64,000 nucleotides of DNA from Paraescarpia echinospica (Eukaryota; Annelida; Polychaeta; Sabellida; Siboglinidae). The translations under genes were made by a program, and so were the position numbers. Shown here piece by piece: positions 1-9,869 of the stretch; the stretch's first letter is position 1; each line of letters opens with the position of its first letter. Where the stretch lies: positions 53,218,553-53,282,552 of the forward strand of contig CM034541.1 of assembly GCA_020002185.1 (NCBI GenBank). Direction: 5' to 3'. A model generated the notes under the pieces. That model was not told the origin of the DNA. It did not search any database and saw nothing but the letters and a program-made list of their open reading frames with translations.

Positions 1-85
1 CGACGCCGCTGTACAGGATTCGAACCCGGTTTCTCTCGGTTGAGAGTCAGAAGCTCTAGTCACCGCAGCACTGCGCTACAGCAGA
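1..85 (-). repeat. tRNA-derived SINE, head end only (antisense)
   Basis: The block contains the reverse complement of a pol III B box (GGATTCGAACCC read on plus) and a reversed A-box region ending in GCGCTACA. It matches the head of the fuller antisense SINE at 32243-32577 and, in the other orientation, the one at 26239-26545. The body and tail lie outside the window to the left. A true tRNA gene is unlikely because the same sequence recurs joined to a SINE body. Confidence 0.7.
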
Positions 86-205
86 AGCGACAGCCGCGAA
101 AGCAGCAACTACAGCGGCTGCAGCGGCCGCACCAGCGGCGGCAGCAGCGACAGCAGCGGTAGCAGCAGCACCAGCAGTGGCCGCAGCTACAGTAGCGGCA
201 CCAGC
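86..205. repeat. Imperfect GCA/GCG trinucleotide repeat
   Basis: This is a run of GCA, GCG and GCN triplets that opens a poly-alanine reading frame on both strands. It separates the SINE head from the LINE that follows. The frames it creates are low-complexity and are not taken as genes. Confidence 0.8.
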
Positions 206-1617
206 GGAGTCAGCTAAATTGTGTGCCATCAATGCACAATCTGTTCGTAATAAGACAAGTGAATTCACTGAGTTTGTAATTGAGAACATCCTGGACATAA
301 TTGTTATATGCGAAACGTGGCTTAAACAAGAAGATGATGTGATTGTCGGTGACATAACGCCAGCTGGATATTTTCTCAAACAAGTTCCCCGCGCGGCACC
401 AACGCGAGGCGGCGGCATCGCCTTAATGTACAGGACAGGATTTAATGTGCGTTTTGCAGACACAGGCCTATCACTAAAATAATTTTCTGTCAGTTGAATT
501 CATCACCCCAACTGTATCCATACGCTTGGTCACTCTCTACCGTCCACAGCAGAAATCCACCAGCTGTTCCTTCAGTGAATTCCTCGAAGTTTTTCCATTA
601 CTGTCAAATTATCAATAATTCAATGAACTCGGGCGAGATGTCCCCTCTCTTAAAGCTTCGTAGATCCGACCTGTGTTGAAGAAGACAAACTTGGACCCAA
701 CTGTGATGACCAACCTATCGCCCTATATCAAATTTAAGTAAATTTAAGAAACTGTCTTCATTCCTGGCCGACAATAATCTTATGGATGAATACCAGTCAG
801 CCTATCGGGCACATCACAGTATAGAGACTTCAATAGTAAACGTTCACAATGATCTACTGCAGGCCATGAACTACGGCAAGATTACCCTTCTTGAGTTACT
901 CGACCAAGCCGCAGCTTTTGACACTGTTGACCATTCTATACTTTCATCCCGCATGGCCAGCTACTTCGGAATATGCGGTGTTGGAATATGCGGTGTTGCA
1001 CTTGACTGGTTCCAGTTCTACTTGAGCGACAGAACCTGTTGTGTGCGCATTGACAATGTAACATCGGATACATCGCAACAAACGTACGGAGTCCTGCAAG
1101 GCTCTGTCCTAGGGACAATACCTTTCTCAATGTATACAATACCCATTGCTGATATCATCAGGAAGCATGGCCTCAATTATCAATACACAAATAAACCTCT
1201 CAGCCGATCCCACACAATCAAAAATTAATGATGCAATACAGCAAGAAGCCAGCCTTGACGAGCTACGTCAATGGATGTCGCAGAATTTCCTCGAGCTGAA
1301 TGATGGAAAGACAGGATTCATTGTCGTCGGATCCAAACAACAGAGATCAAAGATCAGCATCACACAGATCAGAGTGGACGACACCATGGTTACTCCTTCG
1401 GACAGCGTCAGGAATCTCGTTGTTATCTTTGATGAGAACATTTCCATCGATAAACTTATCGCCGCTGTATCCAGAGCCGTCTGTCTGTCAATTCGTAATA
1501 TTGGCCTGATTCGTAAGCACTTCAATCAGCCGGTTGCGGATCTACTTACTCACGCTCTCATTACTTCTAGACTGGACATAGGCAATGCTCTGTTTCACGG
1601 CCTCAACAAATCACAAC
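206..1617 (+). mobile_element. L2-like LINE, 5' part, decayed (APE endonuclease and RT)
   Basis: Translated pieces read as a non-LTR retrotransposon. At 206-480 there is an endonuclease start with NAQSVRNK, ICETWL and GGGIAL; at 494-640 there are further endonuclease remnants in another frame. At about 690-1640 lies the reverse transcriptase, with the AFDTVDHSIL motif and GVLQGSVLG. The middle, from endonuclease C-terminus to RT start, is mostly deleted, and several frameshifts break the frame, so it cannot make protein. The catalytic YADD block is also lost. A Tc1 transposon interrupts the RT near its C-terminus at 1618, and the same reading resumes after 3004. Assignment to L2/CR1 type rests on motif wording and the later LQRLQNTAARLVT block. 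Confidence 0.85.
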
Positions 1618-1619
1618 TA

Positions 1620-3002
1620 CAGTCATTTGCAAAAGTTTAAGACCAGGCACGATTTTTAAGCATTTTATGGTATGGCATCAAATTGCATCAGATAATGTCT
1701 GGATTGCATATCCTATTTGGCCCTTGAAGCAATACTCCTAGTCAGTACTTCCAGGTCATTTGTTTGCTGCTGTCAGTATCGCTTAGGTGTTTTTCAGTTT
1801 TGTCTTCATCCCTGAAATGGGCAAAAAATCGTCTTTGATAGAGGTTCTAAGGGCACAAATAGTGAAATACATGGAGAAGGATATACGGAAAGAGACATTA
1901 GTGCTAAATTACGTTATTCCAAGACAGCCGTGCACAACGCCATTGTTAAATTCAATACTGACGGCACTTTTCGTGACAGTAAAAGGAGTGGTCGTCCACG
2001 GAAAACTACGCTCAGGGATGACCACGCAATGAGACGCATCGTGATGCGCTCGCCAATGAGCTCATGCAAGAAAATTCGGGCTGCTTTACGCTTAAAAGGT
2101 ACGGAAATAAGTCTCAGTAGTGTTTCGAGACGTCTCAGCAAGGAATTTGGGCTCAAGTCCCGCAAGCCGGCCCGGAAGCCACGCCTGACACCTGTGATGA
2201 AAAAAAGAGACTGGATTTTGCCAGACGACATCGCCACTGGACTCTCGCGCAGTGGAAGAAAGTGTTGTTCTCAGATGAATCGACCATGCAACCGTTTATA
2301 CCTCGCAAGAGGCACGTTAGGCGACCAGTAGGTAAGCGATTTGATGAGAAATATACAGCAGCCACAATGAAACACCCGCCAAGTCAGATGATTTGGGGTG
2401 CCATGTCATGTTTTGGCCCTTCTGGTCTGTATTTTATTCCACCTAACACCACTATGAATGGACCTAGGTACGTGGACTTGCTGAAGGAGAAGCTGAAACT
2501 GCATATGGACATCCACAAATGTACGATTTCCATGCAAGATGGCGCTCCTTGTCACCGATCCAAGGTAGCCACTGATTTCCTCAAGAAGAACAAAATCTCC
2601 ATGCTGGAATGGCCTGGGAACAGCCCAGATCTAAATCCCATTGAGAACCTGTGGACTATAATGAAGGATAAGGTGGCAGACAAACAACCATCAAGCGCTC
2701 AAAACTTGAAACAAGCTATCAAGGACGTTTGGGTCACCGAAATCACCCAGGAGTACTGCGAATCTCTGATTTCTAGCATGCCATATCGCATCCAGGCGGT
2801 CACTGACAGCAAAGGAGGCCACACTAAATACTGAAAAGTAGAGACACTGACACTTTTGGACGACATAAAGTTTCATATTATGTTGTACTACGTTTATTTG
2901 GCGAAATAAACTGATATAATGTTATGTGAAGGCCAAAAAATCATAGTTTTGTTAAATTTCTTCAAAAAATCGTGCCTGGTCTTAAACTTTTGCAAATGAC
3001 TG
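1620..3002 (+). mobile_element. Tc1-family DNA transposon (1,383 bp), complete with TIRs
   Basis: Perfect 38-bp terminal inverted repeats begin CAGTCATTTGCAAAAGTTTA at each end. The dinucleotide TA is duplicated at 1618-1619 and 3003-3004, as expected for Tc1/mariner. Removing the element restores a continuous LINE sequence, so this is a nested insertion younger than the LINE. The transposase inside is frameshifted, so the copy is non-autonomous as read, though its ends could still be mobilised in trans. Short homopolymers at the breaks mean sequencing error is possible. Confidence 0.95.
1817..2834 (+). pseudogene. Tc1 transposase (DD34E), two frameshifts
   Basis: Cut-and-paste transposase of the Tc1 family. 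An N-terminal helix-turn-helix region runs from the ATG at 1817 and contains GYTERDISAKLRYS and the GRP-type linker GRPRKTT. The catalytic core starts near 2260, with the first Asp in LFSDE, the second in MQDGAPCH, and Glu in PDLNPIENLW. Counting residues gives 34 between the second Asp and the Glu, so DD34E. The frame changes once near 1875-1880, just after MEK, and again near an A7 run at about 2199-2206. All three catalytic residues remain. A total of about 339 codons is normal for the family. The stop is followed by the right TIR 168 bp later. Confidence 0.93.
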
Positions 3003-3530
3003 TACAACGACTCCAGCGACTACAAAACACTGCTGCCAGACTGGTCACTCTCTCCAGGAAATTCACACACATCACACCTATCCTCAAACAACTACACTGA
3101 CTGCCAATCGAACAGAGGATCATCTACAAAATCTCAACGCTTGTATTCAAGATAAGACAATCCACCGTGTCTCTCCTACCTACTAGTGCAACCTTGTCAA
3201 ACAGTGTCTGCCATCCCGTGAAAATCTGCGTCTGCAAACAAGTTACTCCTAGTAGAACACAAATCGAAAAACTCGTGGTGAGCACGATCGTTTATAATAT
3301 CCGCAGCAAAGATCTGGAATGCGCTTCCAAACAATGTTAGATCTAGTACAACAATCAACACCTTCAAAACAGCTCCGAAAACCCACCTCTTTAAAGTATA
3401 CTTAGAATAAGACATGATGTGGACATGTTGACATTTCCTGGACAATATGTAATACTGATCTTATACTATTTATGAATACAATTTATTGTATTTATTATAT
3501 TACTTGTAATATCATCATTTATTATGTATA
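3003..3530 (+). mobile_element. L2-like LINE, 3' part resumed after Tc1
   Basis: Reading continues from the LINE interrupted at 1618: LQRLQNTAARLVTLSRK, then LPIEQRIIYKIS and, near 3300, KIWNALPNNVRS followed by THLFKVYLE. These are the conserved C-terminal blocks of L2/CR1 RT proteins. A stop replaces the Trp of the LHWLP block. The AT-rich stretch to about 3530 is taken as 3' UTR; its exact end is not visible. Confidence 0.8.
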
Positions 3531-3635
3531 CTAGAAACTGATATAGATTTCTAGAAAGGTTGTCCTAACGAGTCTGCATTACATTGATAACGATAATTTG
3601 TATTGATTTTATTATGTATAATCTCTGTAACAGAC

Positions 3636-4080
3636 AAATGGCCAAAGCTAAATCAGATTATTATAGAAATATGGCCATAGATAAGTCTGATATCACGCCA
3701 GCAACCTCGGTGCGGAATCTAGGAGTGATCTTTGCTAGTAACTTCAATTTCCGACAACGCATATCTCGAACGTGTCGCTGCTTTTTTGATCACATTCGTG
3801 ATCTTCACTCTATTCGACGCTATATGTCATTTTCTGTTGCTAAAACTGTTGCAACAGCGCTTGTTATCAGCAGACTTGACTATTGCAATTCCCTCCTTTA
3901 TAATATCGCTAGCAAGGATATCACAAAACTTCAGCGTGCCCAAAATTATCTAGCAAGATCTCGTTTTTCTCGCTCTGTACCACTTTTGAAGTCTTTGCAT
4001 TGGCTTCCTGTACAATATCGTATAATATCCCTCTTAGGGTTATCTTATGATACTAATTTTATAATTTCTAGAACGTTGCT
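3636..4080 (+). mobile_element. L2-like LINE RT C-terminal fragment
   Basis: An open frame carries SVRNLGVIF, LVISRLDYCNSLLY, KLQRAQN and LKSLHWLPVQYRI, which are hallmark blocks of the L2 RT C-terminal region. It is a separate, less decayed copy from the element before it, truncated at its 5' side and cut off after the LHWLPVQYRI block. No catalytic RT motifs are present. Confidence 0.8.
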
Positions 4081-4094
4081 CTTATCGTATTTAC

Positions 4095-4560
4095 AATAAT
4101 AATAATAATAATAATAATAAGATAACTTCTATTGCGCCTAAATCCTTGGAAACCAAGCTCAGAGGCGCATCAAAACAAAAGGATTGGTCAATCTCAAAAT
4201 CCATAAGCAGTATGCCAGTTGTCAACAGATGGGTCAAGGCGCTAGGGAGTTACGGGGGATAAGCAAGGTTCTAAAGATAAGTTGTTTTAAATGATGACGG
4301 AATTTTGTAAAATGTTCAACTGATCTAACACCAAGAGGGAGCATATTCCAAAGAGTTCAGCAACAGAAAAAAACCTAGTTCCAATATTAGTGTTGACTCT
4401 AGGAACAAAAAGTAGGTCAGAACTAGATGCTTTTACAGTTCTTAAAATTACTACTTTAAAGTCATCAATGGTCAAATATTTTGCAAGCGCCATGAGCGCC
4501 TCTACGGCGGATACCGGCACTATATAAAATTTCATGATTATTATTATTATTAAATGACAC
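4095..4560 (-). mobile_element. L2-like LINE 3' end with AAT/ATT repeats
   Basis: On the minus strand a frame reads DLLFVPRVNTNIG, then in a shifted frame LWNMLPLGVRSVEHF and FRHHLK, the usual last blocks of L2-type ORF2. An (AAT)n run at 4096-4127 lies on its 3' side and an (ATT)n run at about 4530-4552 on its 5' side. It lies tail-to-tail with the plus-strand L2 fragment at 3636-4080. Decayed and 5'-truncated. Confidence 0.7.
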
Positions 4561-5172
4561 AAAAGGCTTAGGGGCACTGAACTGTCAGAACAGGACGATG
4601 CACGAATTTAGGACACGTAACCCAGACAATAGCAAGACGAAAGATGAACTTGACGCACCACTAATACTAACCATTGGAACCGGTTCAAATTATGTTCAAT
4701 GCACGTATATGGAATGTCTAATTAAGTAATTAGCACGTTCGTTGTAACTGTAAGACACAATCTCAAGTGTTTTGGTTAGTGAGCTCCCCCGACTGCATCC
4801 ATTCCATTCCCGGCGCGGCAGTGTAATTAATTTTACATAGAGTGGCACATAGTGAGAGAGAAGACTTGGGTCGCATATTTAACTCGCAAAGCCAAAAACG
4901 GAGGCAAGTCAATGTGCTTGTGTATCGGTTTAGGAGTCATAAGCACAGCATTTCTGGAATCGGTCCCAAAAAAACTGACGAATGTAGCTCCACTCAATGC
5001 TTTTCCCATCTCTTTTAAAGCGTGTTTTCTTGAGGTTGCTCCTCATGTTTTTTAGCCGATGAGGTGGGTCGTACATGACATATATCTTGTTCTCGTTGTG
5101 GAGGAAGAAAGGCTTAGCCGCACTGACTCCTAGAAGTGCCTGAAGTGTCTTTCGATTATTCGACCCTTGGTC
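4561..5172. other. No recognisable feature
   Basis: About 600 bp of AT-rich sequence. Short open frames such as 4852-5055 show no motif, and no repeat shared with the rest of the window was seen. Confidence 0.5.
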
Positions 5173-5310
5173 ACATATGAAGAATTATGATTATTTTATA
5201 TTTACCAAAAATTGTCGTACATAACATGTGTGGTCCATTAATCTGTAATCTGGATGTACATGGCTGTGCACAAGATGTTGACTATTGTATATACTATATG
5301 TGCTTAATAA
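5173..5310 (+). repeat. Truncated copy of the unnamed ~280-bp retroposon
   Basis: This stretch matches the first half of the element at 5535-5811, including AATTGTCGTACATAACATGT and ACTATTGTATATACTATATG. It stops abruptly after ATATGTGC, where the sequence becomes unrelated. The two copies in this cluster lie 225 bp apart in the same orientation. Confidence 0.75.
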
Positions 5311-5534
5311 GCTGGCCCGAAACACCCATTCAGCCTGTGTCAGTTACGCGACATCCTAATGGCCAGCAGCGGGCGCGGGAAAAAAAAATTCGGCAGGAGA
5401 CGATGCAGTGTTTCTCGTCACTTCGATTCGCCTCGCCATCGTGACAACTTCTGATTTTACTCCGAAATTTTGAATATGACAGTCGGTATGCTGTAATTTA
5501 ATATAACAGCAATCAATGGTTTTTTTGTAAATGA

Positions 5535-5811
5535 CGAATTATGATTATTATATATGTACACAAAATTGTCGTACATAACATGTTTGGTCCATCAATCTGT
5601 AATCTGGATGTACCTGGCTGTGCACAAGATGTGACTATTGTATATACTATATGTGCACAGTGGCCATCCCTGTGTTAATAAATTGGATTGCCCTTTACCA
5701 AACTACCCAACAGTTGGTGTGAATTCAGTACAAACAGAGAAAGGGCTGCATGGTCATATTCATAACACAGATACATCGGGAATAGGGGGGTACCGAGTGG
5801 AGTAGTACACG
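5535..5811 (+). mobile_element. Unnamed ~280-bp retroposon, full copy
   Basis: The same unit occurs reversed at 30484-30760. It runs from TATGATTATTATATATGTAC to GAGTGGAGTAGTACACGAAA. Here it interrupts a P-element-like coding region: the protein reading ends at its right edge. A 7-bp AAATGAC lies just outside both ends and is a likely target duplication. No A/B box and no long open frame are seen, so it is a non-autonomous element of unknown class; its strand is arbitrary. Confidence 0.7.
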
Positions 5812-6671
5812 AAATGACCACTTTGATGTTCAAATCAATGCTGGTCAAACTGTCGACACACATTTATAGACGTGATTTCAGTGTGTCACCACGGATTGGT
5901 CCGCTGGATGAAAAATATCCAACAGCTTGTTTTCAAGGTGCGAACAGACCACGAACCATAAACACCGTTGCGTGGTTTGCTGTGAACCGACTTCTTCCGA
6001 GATGTCCCAAATCCTCCAATCCTTCCACGTAGTCCATCTCACAATTGTAAGATATATTTTCTTTCAGGCACATCTCGTCAAAAACCAAGGAACAAACATG
6101 GCTGTTTGGGGAGGACAGATATCTTTGTGTTCAACGCCTCCAGAATATTGTTGTTGAAGCCAGGGGAAATATCGATGTTTTGCATGGCTTTTCGGAGTAT
6201 TGTAACAGATGGCAAACTGAATACTTTGCGAAGAATCCTGTACGCCTTAGGACTTACATGGAGCAATGACTGTGCCAACGATTTGTCAGTTGTCGTCCAT
6301 CGTGCTCCTTTCGGCTTCCTGGACACCATCCGAATTTGAGCTGAAATAAAATTCAGAGCAGGACCAGAAACAAATGTTGCCAATTCATCGATCAGATGCT
6401 GCTGTTTTTCTGCAAGATTATGATTCCTTTTCTTGTTTGTGTTGTTTATTTGTGGGCCCTTTCGCGCTTTCATACGGCGGTACTTCTGTCGCAATCTTAG
6501 CATGCAGTGCAGCTTTCCTGTGTGAAGTCCAGTCACATCTAAAAGTACCGGCACAAAGAAGACTACACAATACACATTTAATAAAACACAAACACGTATA
6601 AGACAATCAAACAAAGGTAAGGTAAATGATGGGGTGGCTATTGTTTCTACGGGACAATGAAAAATATACAA
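5812..6671 (-). pseudogene. P-element-type transposase (THAP9-like core), broken
   Basis: On the minus strand, a basic region predicted to be helical (LRQKYRRMKARKG, then NLAEKQQHLIDEL) leads into FISAQIRMVSRKPKGARWT, SLLHVSPKAYRILRKVFSLP and NIDISPGFN. These are conserved P-element transposase blocks. After a frameshift near 6075 the reading resumes with FDEMCLKENISYN, GLEDLGHLGRSR, ANHATVFMVRGLFAP and SLTSIDLNIKVVIS. A TGA sits where Trp is expected after LFAP. The retroposon at 5535-5811 ends the reading. The N-terminal THAP zinc finger is not visible upstream, and the C-terminal catalytic remainder is absent. No terminal inverted repeats were found. It is either a dead transposon or a domesticated-gene remnant; two disabling changes favour the former. 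Confidence 0.8.
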
Positions 6672-6719
6672 AAATAGTCCACAGCATGGGATTAATTCTT
6701 TTATTTTAATGACATCATT

Positions 6720-7500
6720 TAGCTAAAAAAATAATTAGGTAATGAGCACTGTTAACGTTTGAAGTATGAATATTGCCAATATAATGAATGTAATACTATG
6801 CAATCTTTAAACGGCTATTATAACTTGACCTATTTATTTGACCTATATTTCACATTTGACCTATATACCTGAATGTATGGCATAATTAATTCATAAATGC
6901 ACCCACTGGATGAATCATGATACAACCCTTTAGGAAATGTCAATTTTCGTGACCTTGCCTTGACCTTCACACTTGACCTACATTCCATTTTTACCTAGAT
7001 TTGATCTACATACTGGGATTAATTCCATATAAATGACATAATTTAGGTGAAAATTAATTAGGAAATTGGCAATTATCATTTGGGTGCAAAATTGCTAATA
7101 TAATTACTTTAATGCTATGTAAACTTGTAAATGGCTATTAGAACATGACCTATTTATTTGACCTATATTTCACATTTGACGTATGTACTGAAATTAATGG
7201 CGTAATTAATTAATAAATGTGCACACTGGACGTTTGAGGGATTACAAATGTCAAAGACAATAATACATATAAACTTTAATGAACTGTGACCTTGTAAGTA
7301 CAAATTTTTAATATAACCTACTAGTAGTACAAATTAATTCGAAAGTGGCGCAATCAAAGTTTGAGGGATGGAAGTTGTTAATATATAATTTCATGCTATG
7401 TAACCTTGTGCATGCCTCTTTTAACATGGCCTACTTATTTAAACTAGTGCTCACAGTTGACCTATGAACAGGGATTTGTAGAATAATATTTACCGGACCA
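6720..7500. repeat. Degenerate ~310-bp tandem repeat, about 2.5 copies
   Basis: The phrase GACCTATTTATTTGACCTAT, followed by TTCACATTTGAC and a TAATTAATT block, recurs about 310 bp apart (near 6830 and 7145). A weaker third version lies near 7430. Flanking parts such as ATGCTATGTAA and AATTAGGAAATT repeat with the same spacing. Copies have diverged substantially, so the duplication is old. Confidence 0.7.
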
Positions 7501-7817
7501 TTTTGTGTACTAGAGGACCTTTTACTGAACAGTGCATAGCAGATTTACATTGGACATGTATCACTCCCCTAAATGTTGACTGAATTCAAAATGAGTCCAC
7601 CATGGAAATAAAAAGAACACATTTTATAGGTCAATCAAGTAATGATGTGGGAGATTAAAGTTAATTTGGCTCCTATAACTGAGTGTGAAAAATCTTACAA
7701 AACATGATATCATTGGAAAAACCATCAAGGCAATTTATTATAACGTAAACAGTGTAGCACCGTTCATAATATTTTACAAAGGTTAATGTCAAAAACACCA
7801 GGTTATCATATAAATGT
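7501..7817. other. No recognisable feature
   Basis: AT-rich sequence without open frames or repeats that I could match elsewhere in the window. Confidence 0.5.
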
Positions 7818-7935
7818 TCATAATGTCACGATCGGTAACGTGCATAAGTCCGTGCAATATGCACTGAATTATAGTTCATAATTCGCGATAAGTAATATGC
7901 ATAAGTTCATGCAATATGCACTGAAATTCGTAATT
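7818..7935. repeat. ~58-bp tandem duplication
   Basis: Two adjacent copies share TCATAAT, then GCATAAGT and TGCAATATGCACTGAA, with a spacing of about 58 bp and several substitutions. Confidence 0.75.
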
Positions 7936-7959
7936 TGTGTGTGAAAGTCCACGAAAGTA

Positions 7960-8390
7960 TGCACTGGGTTTGCTACGACACCAGCCACTTCTACCATGAT
8001 CAGAGAACTCTGCCAGTTGCTGATGAGTATACCCATGCAAGGAGCAATGTCTATAATTCTCAGTTGAATAGCATTCATTATGTGAGCATATTTTCACTGC
8101 ACATAACTTCCAGTTGAGCAACGGATGTGAAGTAAGCACAACTATAGCCGCACTACCCATTTCTGCTGATATCACAGCTCTGCCAGTTGTTGAAGAACGG
8201 AAACATCCTAGTAGCGATGTCTACATTTCTCAAAGTCATGTAGCAATGCTCTTCAAGTGTGCACATTGTTATTCCACATAAATTTGAGTTGAGCAATGGA
8301 TATGAAGCGACTATGATGCCAGACACTTCTGCAGAGATCAAAGAGCTTTGTCAATTCCTGAAGAGTTGACCCATGCGAGAACTTGCCATT
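7960..8390. repeat. ~170-bp degenerate tandem repeat, about 2.5 copies
   Basis: Blocks such as CCAGCCACTTCT, then AACTCTGCCAGTTGCTGA, ACCCATGCAAG and CAGTTGAGCAACGGATGTGAA recur near 7980, 8150 and 8320. Divergence is high. Together with the neighbouring arrays this makes 6.7-8.4 kb a repeat-built region. Confidence 0.7.
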
Positions 8391-9044
8391 ATTGATAATG
8401 GTGCAGGCCCACAGCTGGTTCCTGTTAGGCACAGTCTCGTGCGTAGGTAAGTCAGTAATTTGAAAATTTACTTTACTAATACTATAGCAATTTATAAATA
8501 AATAAATAGTCTTAGAATATTTTAACAATGATGATTTATAATTGAATCAGAATTTAATTTTGAAAGGTAAAGAAACACAATTGCAAATGTTGAGCTGTAT
8601 ATATATATGAATGAAAGGTTGTCTGCCAAGGAGGATTAAGACTTAAACGGATGGTTTATTGCATGCAGTTGACGTTATGTATACAGTGACATCAAAGCCA
8701 AAGGTGTTCATCATCAACACAGAAACAAATGATCTAGACAAAGTTGATGCAAGTGAAGTAGTGATATGCCAAATTCTATGTTTTGCAGTTGTGTTTTGAA
8801 AAGTAATTTTGATTCATAATGGTTGTTTTTGGTTGAACTGATTTTTGAAGTGACAATTTTGAAGATTACAAAATGTAATAGTGATATAGTGCACATGTTG
8901 TAACATGAAGAAAGCAGCTAAACATGATGTTGGCATCGCTTGAAAGCTATAATAGCTGTTCTCCTCATGCTACTGACATATCTCGTCATGCCAATGGTAC
9001 TCATGTGCACTCCGTCTCTTGCAAAATGCTTTGGAAGAAACAAT

Positions 9045-9465
9045 TCACGATGCGCCCAGACATTTTATTTTATTTGAATCAGTGATCAGCTGGGCTATTC
9101 GTGTACTAACAATGTGCCGGGCTTGGTCAAAATCATTTGGAACAACATAGTGGCTGCCGGACTTAGGAATTTGTGTTAGAATATGGCATATCACTACCTG
9201 TAATACAGAAGGTATTGAGGTCAGTTTGTGAGCAAATGACACAATACCTTCTGCCAATTCTTCAGGTACACAGCCATTGCATAGATCAATATTTCCTATG
9301 TCGATTAAAACAACATTTGGCGCCTCTGCACACACAGCTCCAAATTCACGGAACAAACCACCCAAGGTAAGTCCCCCCTTTCCTAGTAAGACAACCTTGT
9401 CAAACATACAAGACAGGAGAAGGTCGGGACAGAAATAGCGGTACTCAGCATTGCTGGAATCCATT
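9045..9465 (-). CDS. SGNH-hydrolase-like ORF (possible terminal exon)
   Basis: A minus-strand frame of about 140 codons from the ATG at 9464-9462 to a TGA at 9045-9047. A pyrimidine-rich tract ending in TTTTCAG lies just before it, a plausible splice acceptor, so it may be a last exon. It reads KVVLLGKGGLTLGGL, then NVVLIDIGNIDLCNG, ELAEGIVSFA and VLQVVICHILTQIP. This resembles an SGNH/GDSL-hydrolase-like fold of the kind seen in uncharacterised invertebrate proteins and in some LINE ORF1s. The usual block GTND appears as GNID, so catalytic ability is doubtful, and the N-terminal GDS block and C-terminal DxxH block are not seen. No flanking transposon could be tied to it. Function unknown. 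Confidence 0.5.
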
Positions 9466-9825
9466 CTGAAAATAAAATAAAAAACACTACATTTCTGCAC
9501 ATATTTACACAGTAACTTCATTGTAATAATACCACACTTTTCTTAGTGCACACAACATCGATATCACCACGTGGAGGTGACAGTGTGAACATTCTGTCCT
9601 TGTATGTGAGTATGCAATATTGTTTGATATATCGTAACTTATCTTTATTCTTCACCAGCAGAATTCCTGAGTATTTGTGGCATTAAATACAAATCCCAAC
9701 AGGATATTATTATTCACATAAAAACACCACAAACAAAACAGTAAATATTATTAACATCAACAAAATAGGTAGTCAACATGACTATAGACTGAATTATAAA
9801 ATGTGAATTACAATAATATAGGATT

Positions 9826-9862
9826 ACAGTAATACAGGAATACAGGAATACAGGAATACAAG
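9826..9862. repeat. (AATACAGG)n short tandem repeat
   Basis: Four near-identical 8-bp units in a row. Confidence 0.85.
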
Positions 9863-9869
9863 TGTCAGG

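Noticed and set aside
56..463. 135-codon minus-strand frame rich in alanine
   Set aside because: Antisense of a GCN repeat and of the LINE endonuclease.
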